7,529 bases of DNA from assembly GCA_945871415.1 (NCBI GenBank), contig CAMBWG010000099.1, positions 1-7,529 on the forward strand, read 5' to 3'. Positions 6,369 to 7,529 of this stretch are shown here, in pieces. The position numbers were made by a program, and so were the translations under genes. The DNA is from an uncultured Desulfovibrio sp. (GTDB taxonomy: Bacteria > Desulfobacterota > Desulfovibrionia > Desulfovibrionales > Desulfovibrionaceae). Under the pieces are notes generated by a model, which saw nothing but the letters and a program-made list of their open reading frames with translations, made no database searches and was not told where the DNA came from. Positions within the stretch are counted from its first letter, which is position 1; each line of letters starts with the position of its first letter.

Positions 6369-6397
6369 GGTATACGCCCTGCAAGCGGGAAAGGCAA
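6369..6397 (-). promoter_or_regulatory. Possible sigma-70 promoter of csrA
   Basis: The - strand has TTGCCT (6397-6392), a 17-base spacer, and TATACC (6374-6369), 4 of 6 matches in each box. It would place the start of transcription roughly 35-40 bases before the csrA ATG and include the start-codon hairpin in the leader. It is a weak match; csrA could also be reached by read-through from flagellin B. Confidence 0.3.
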
Positions 6398-6401
6398 GAA
6401 T

Positions 6402-6495
6402 CCCCTTCTCTCCTTCCTGTTGTCGGAGGGAGAAAAGGGGCAAAAGCATAAAGGCGGCGGGCTTTCGTCTTTCTTCCTCCTCTGTGGAGAGAAAG
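6402..6495 (-). other. Two purine/pyrimidine-arm hairpins upstream of csrA
   Basis: The gap between flagellin B and csrA (6329-6691) shows no supported protein gene. It contains a 16-position stem (6402-6417 with 6425-6440; one mismatch and one G-U in the - strand RNA, loop GACAACA) and a smaller stem (6469-6480 with 6486-6495, 2-base bulge, loop ACAGA). In the - strand RNA the 3' arms read GGAAGGAGAGAAGGGG and GGAGGAAGAAAG, rich in GGA. They could be extra CsrA sites, a transcription attenuator, or simply tract symmetry. A third perfect 7-bp hairpin, CGGTTTC/GAAACCG, lies at 6554-6575. Confidence 0.45.
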
Positions 6496-6643
6496 GGCGT
6501 TCGCCTGGCCGGGGAACTCTGTATGACCCTCTCTCGGTATGAGATCCGGCGCACGGTTTCGTCGGCATGAAACCGCGTCCAACCGCAGAGTAGCTGGTTC
6601 GATGGCGTTGTTCCGGCTCGGGGCGTCTGCAAGTGGGAAAGGC

Positions 6644-6673
6644 GGCGTGCCGCCGCCGGAGCGGCGGCACGCC
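6644..6673 (-). terminator. Terminator hairpin after flagellin B
   Basis: A perfect 13-bp inverted repeat, GGCGTGCCGCCGC (6644-6656) with its complement at 6661-6673, has a 4-base loop. It begins 18 bases after the flagellin B stop. On the - strand it is followed by GCCTTTCCC, so the U-tract is weak. It probably ends the flagellin B transcript, possibly letting some read-through reach csrA. Confidence 0.68.
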
Positions 6674-6691
6674 TGAACTTGTGCTTTTGTA

Positions 6692-6916
6692 CTAGCCGAT
6701 GAGCTGCATGGCCATCTGCGGCATGGAGTTGGCCTGCGAGAGCATGGCCACGGCCGACTGCGTGAGCACCTGATTGCGCACGAAGTTGGTCATTTCGGTG
6801 GCCACGTCGACATCGCGGATGCGGGATTCGGCGTTCTGCAGGTTTTCCGACTGGATGGTGAGGTTGGTCACGGTGTTTTCCAGACGGTTCTGAGTGGCGC
6901 CGAGGTGAGCGCGGAT
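6692..6916. repeat. Direct repeat copy 2: conserved flagellin 3' end
   Basis: This is the partner of the repeat at 4036-4260, about 88% identical by eye and gap-free. It lies in the same orientation, so recombination between the two would delete csrA and join the flagellins. Confidence 0.85.
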
Positions 6917-7529
6917 CTTGTCCTTTTCCACGATGGCGTTGTTGATGGCGTCCAGAGCGAGCTGGGCGTCTTCCTGGGTGGCAATGGACTGTCCGCCGTA
7001 ATCGTACTTGGTGTTCAGCGCGGTGGCCATGTCACCCAGAGCCTTTTCAACGGCCGCGCCGCCGTCGGCGGCCGTGGCGTTGGCGGGCACCGTCAGGTTG
7101 ATGCCGCCAAAGCCATTGGCGGGATCGGTGGCCCAGGAATCAACCACGGCGCGGGCATAGGCATACTGCACCTTCTGCTTGTCGCTGTCGCTCATGGCGT
7201 CGAAGGTGGCCTGATCCGGCGGGAAGGACTGCGGCAGACCCTTGCCGTAGAACTGCTGCTGCTCTTCGGTCAGACCGCCCCATGCCGTGGCCAGAGCGGC
7301 CATGCTGGTATCGATGCTGTCGAGAGCATTGGAGAAGTTCTGCACCAGAGTATCGATTTCGTCATAGGCATCGCGGTGAGCCTGATCGCCGCGGTTCCAG
7401 TGCTTCATGTTCTCTTCGAGATTGGCACGGAACTCGTTGACCATGCGGGCCTTGTCGTCTTCGTAGTTGGACGCGTTGCCCAGACCGAAGGCGGCGGCGG
7501 TGGCTTCGCCGATTTCGATGTAGTAGTAG
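6692..7529 (-). CDS. Flagellin B, 3' part only, with a helical insertion
   Basis: The reading frame is open from the window edge to a TAG at 6692, giving 279 residues of the C-terminal part; the start lies outside. The first residues (YYYIEIGEATAAAFGLGN) match the element before the C-terminal D1 half in related flagellins and in flagellin A (DYYI). Next comes a stretch of about 155 residues (bases roughly 6995-7468) that flagellin A lacks: acidic, mostly predicted helix by composition (NEFRANLEENMKHW, IDTLVQNFSNALDSID, LTEEQQQFYG), then a Gly/Ala/Thr-rich part. I do not recognise it. The last ~95 residues are canonical D1/D0 (KDKIRAHLG, QNRLENTVTNL, DVDVATEMTNFVRNQVLTQ, ending MQLIG), nearly identical to flagellin A. 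An internal ATG at 7444 is not the start, since conserved flagellin sequence precedes it. Confidence 0.93.
   Translation of the reverse strand, partial: YYYIEIGEATAAAFGLGNASNYEDDKARMVNEFRANLEENMKHWNRGDQAHRDAYDEIDTLVQNFSNALDSIDTSMAALATAWGGLTEEQQQFYGKGLPQSFPPDQATFDAMSDSDKQKVQYAYARAVVDSWATDPANGFGGINLTVPANATAADGGAAVEKALGDMATALNTKYDYGGQSIATQEDAQLALDAINNAIVEKDKIRAHLGATQNRLENTVTNLTIQSENLQNAESRIRDVDVATEMTNFVRNQVLTQSAVAMLSQANSMPQMAMQLIG

Noticed and set aside
6225..6670. Overlapping - strand ORFs of 86-135 codons covering the csrA leader
   Set aside because: They run through the hairpins or into csrA in other frames, are Arg/Pro-rich, and have no conserved features.

Overview
The window looks like a Desulfovibrionaceae chromosome or contig (Desulfovibrio, Bilophila or Mailhella type). 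This rests on GC-rich genes, flagellins of the deltaproteobacterial type (shared ...QLIG C-terminus and a DYYxI element before the C-terminal D1 half), and a CsrA lying among flagellin genes. The genus is inferred. A near-pure C tract at bases 1-54 and a flagellin cut off at base 7529 suggest the window begins, and may end, at a contig edge.

Layout. Bases 107-3957 (+ strand) hold two housekeeping genes joined by a TGATG stop/start overlap: an RNase R-type exoribonuclease (rnr) and the lipid II flippase MurJ. They converge at a large hairpin (3963-4012) with a leftward block on the - strand. In transcription order that block is: the 3' part of flagellin B (7529 to 6692), a terminator hairpin, a structured leader, csrA (6328-6095), a terminator (5917-5885), a 440-base non-coding stretch with several hairpins, and a complete flagellin A (5442-4036).

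How the genes fit together. CsrA is a small RNA-binding translational regulator that represses flagellin translation in other bacteria, with the assembly factor FliW as its antagonist. Here csrA sits between two flagellin genes. The csrA start region folds into a hairpin that puts the GGGA Shine-Dalgarno in the loop and the AUG in the stem. Flagellin A has a weaker version of the same arrangement with an AUGGA motif. Together these point to an autoregulated CsrA-flagellin circuit. No fliW is visible in the window.

Most notable point. The two flagellins keep nearly identical C-terminal D0/D1 ends but carry unrelated variable parts. Flagellin A has a ~170-residue LamG/concanavalin-like beta-sandwich domain in the surface-exposed position, which suggests a carbohydrate-binding filament. 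Flagellin B carries a ~155-residue, mostly helical, acidic insertion that I do not recognise. The 5527-6094 and 6329-6691 gaps hold no convincing genes but several inverted repeats, listed below.
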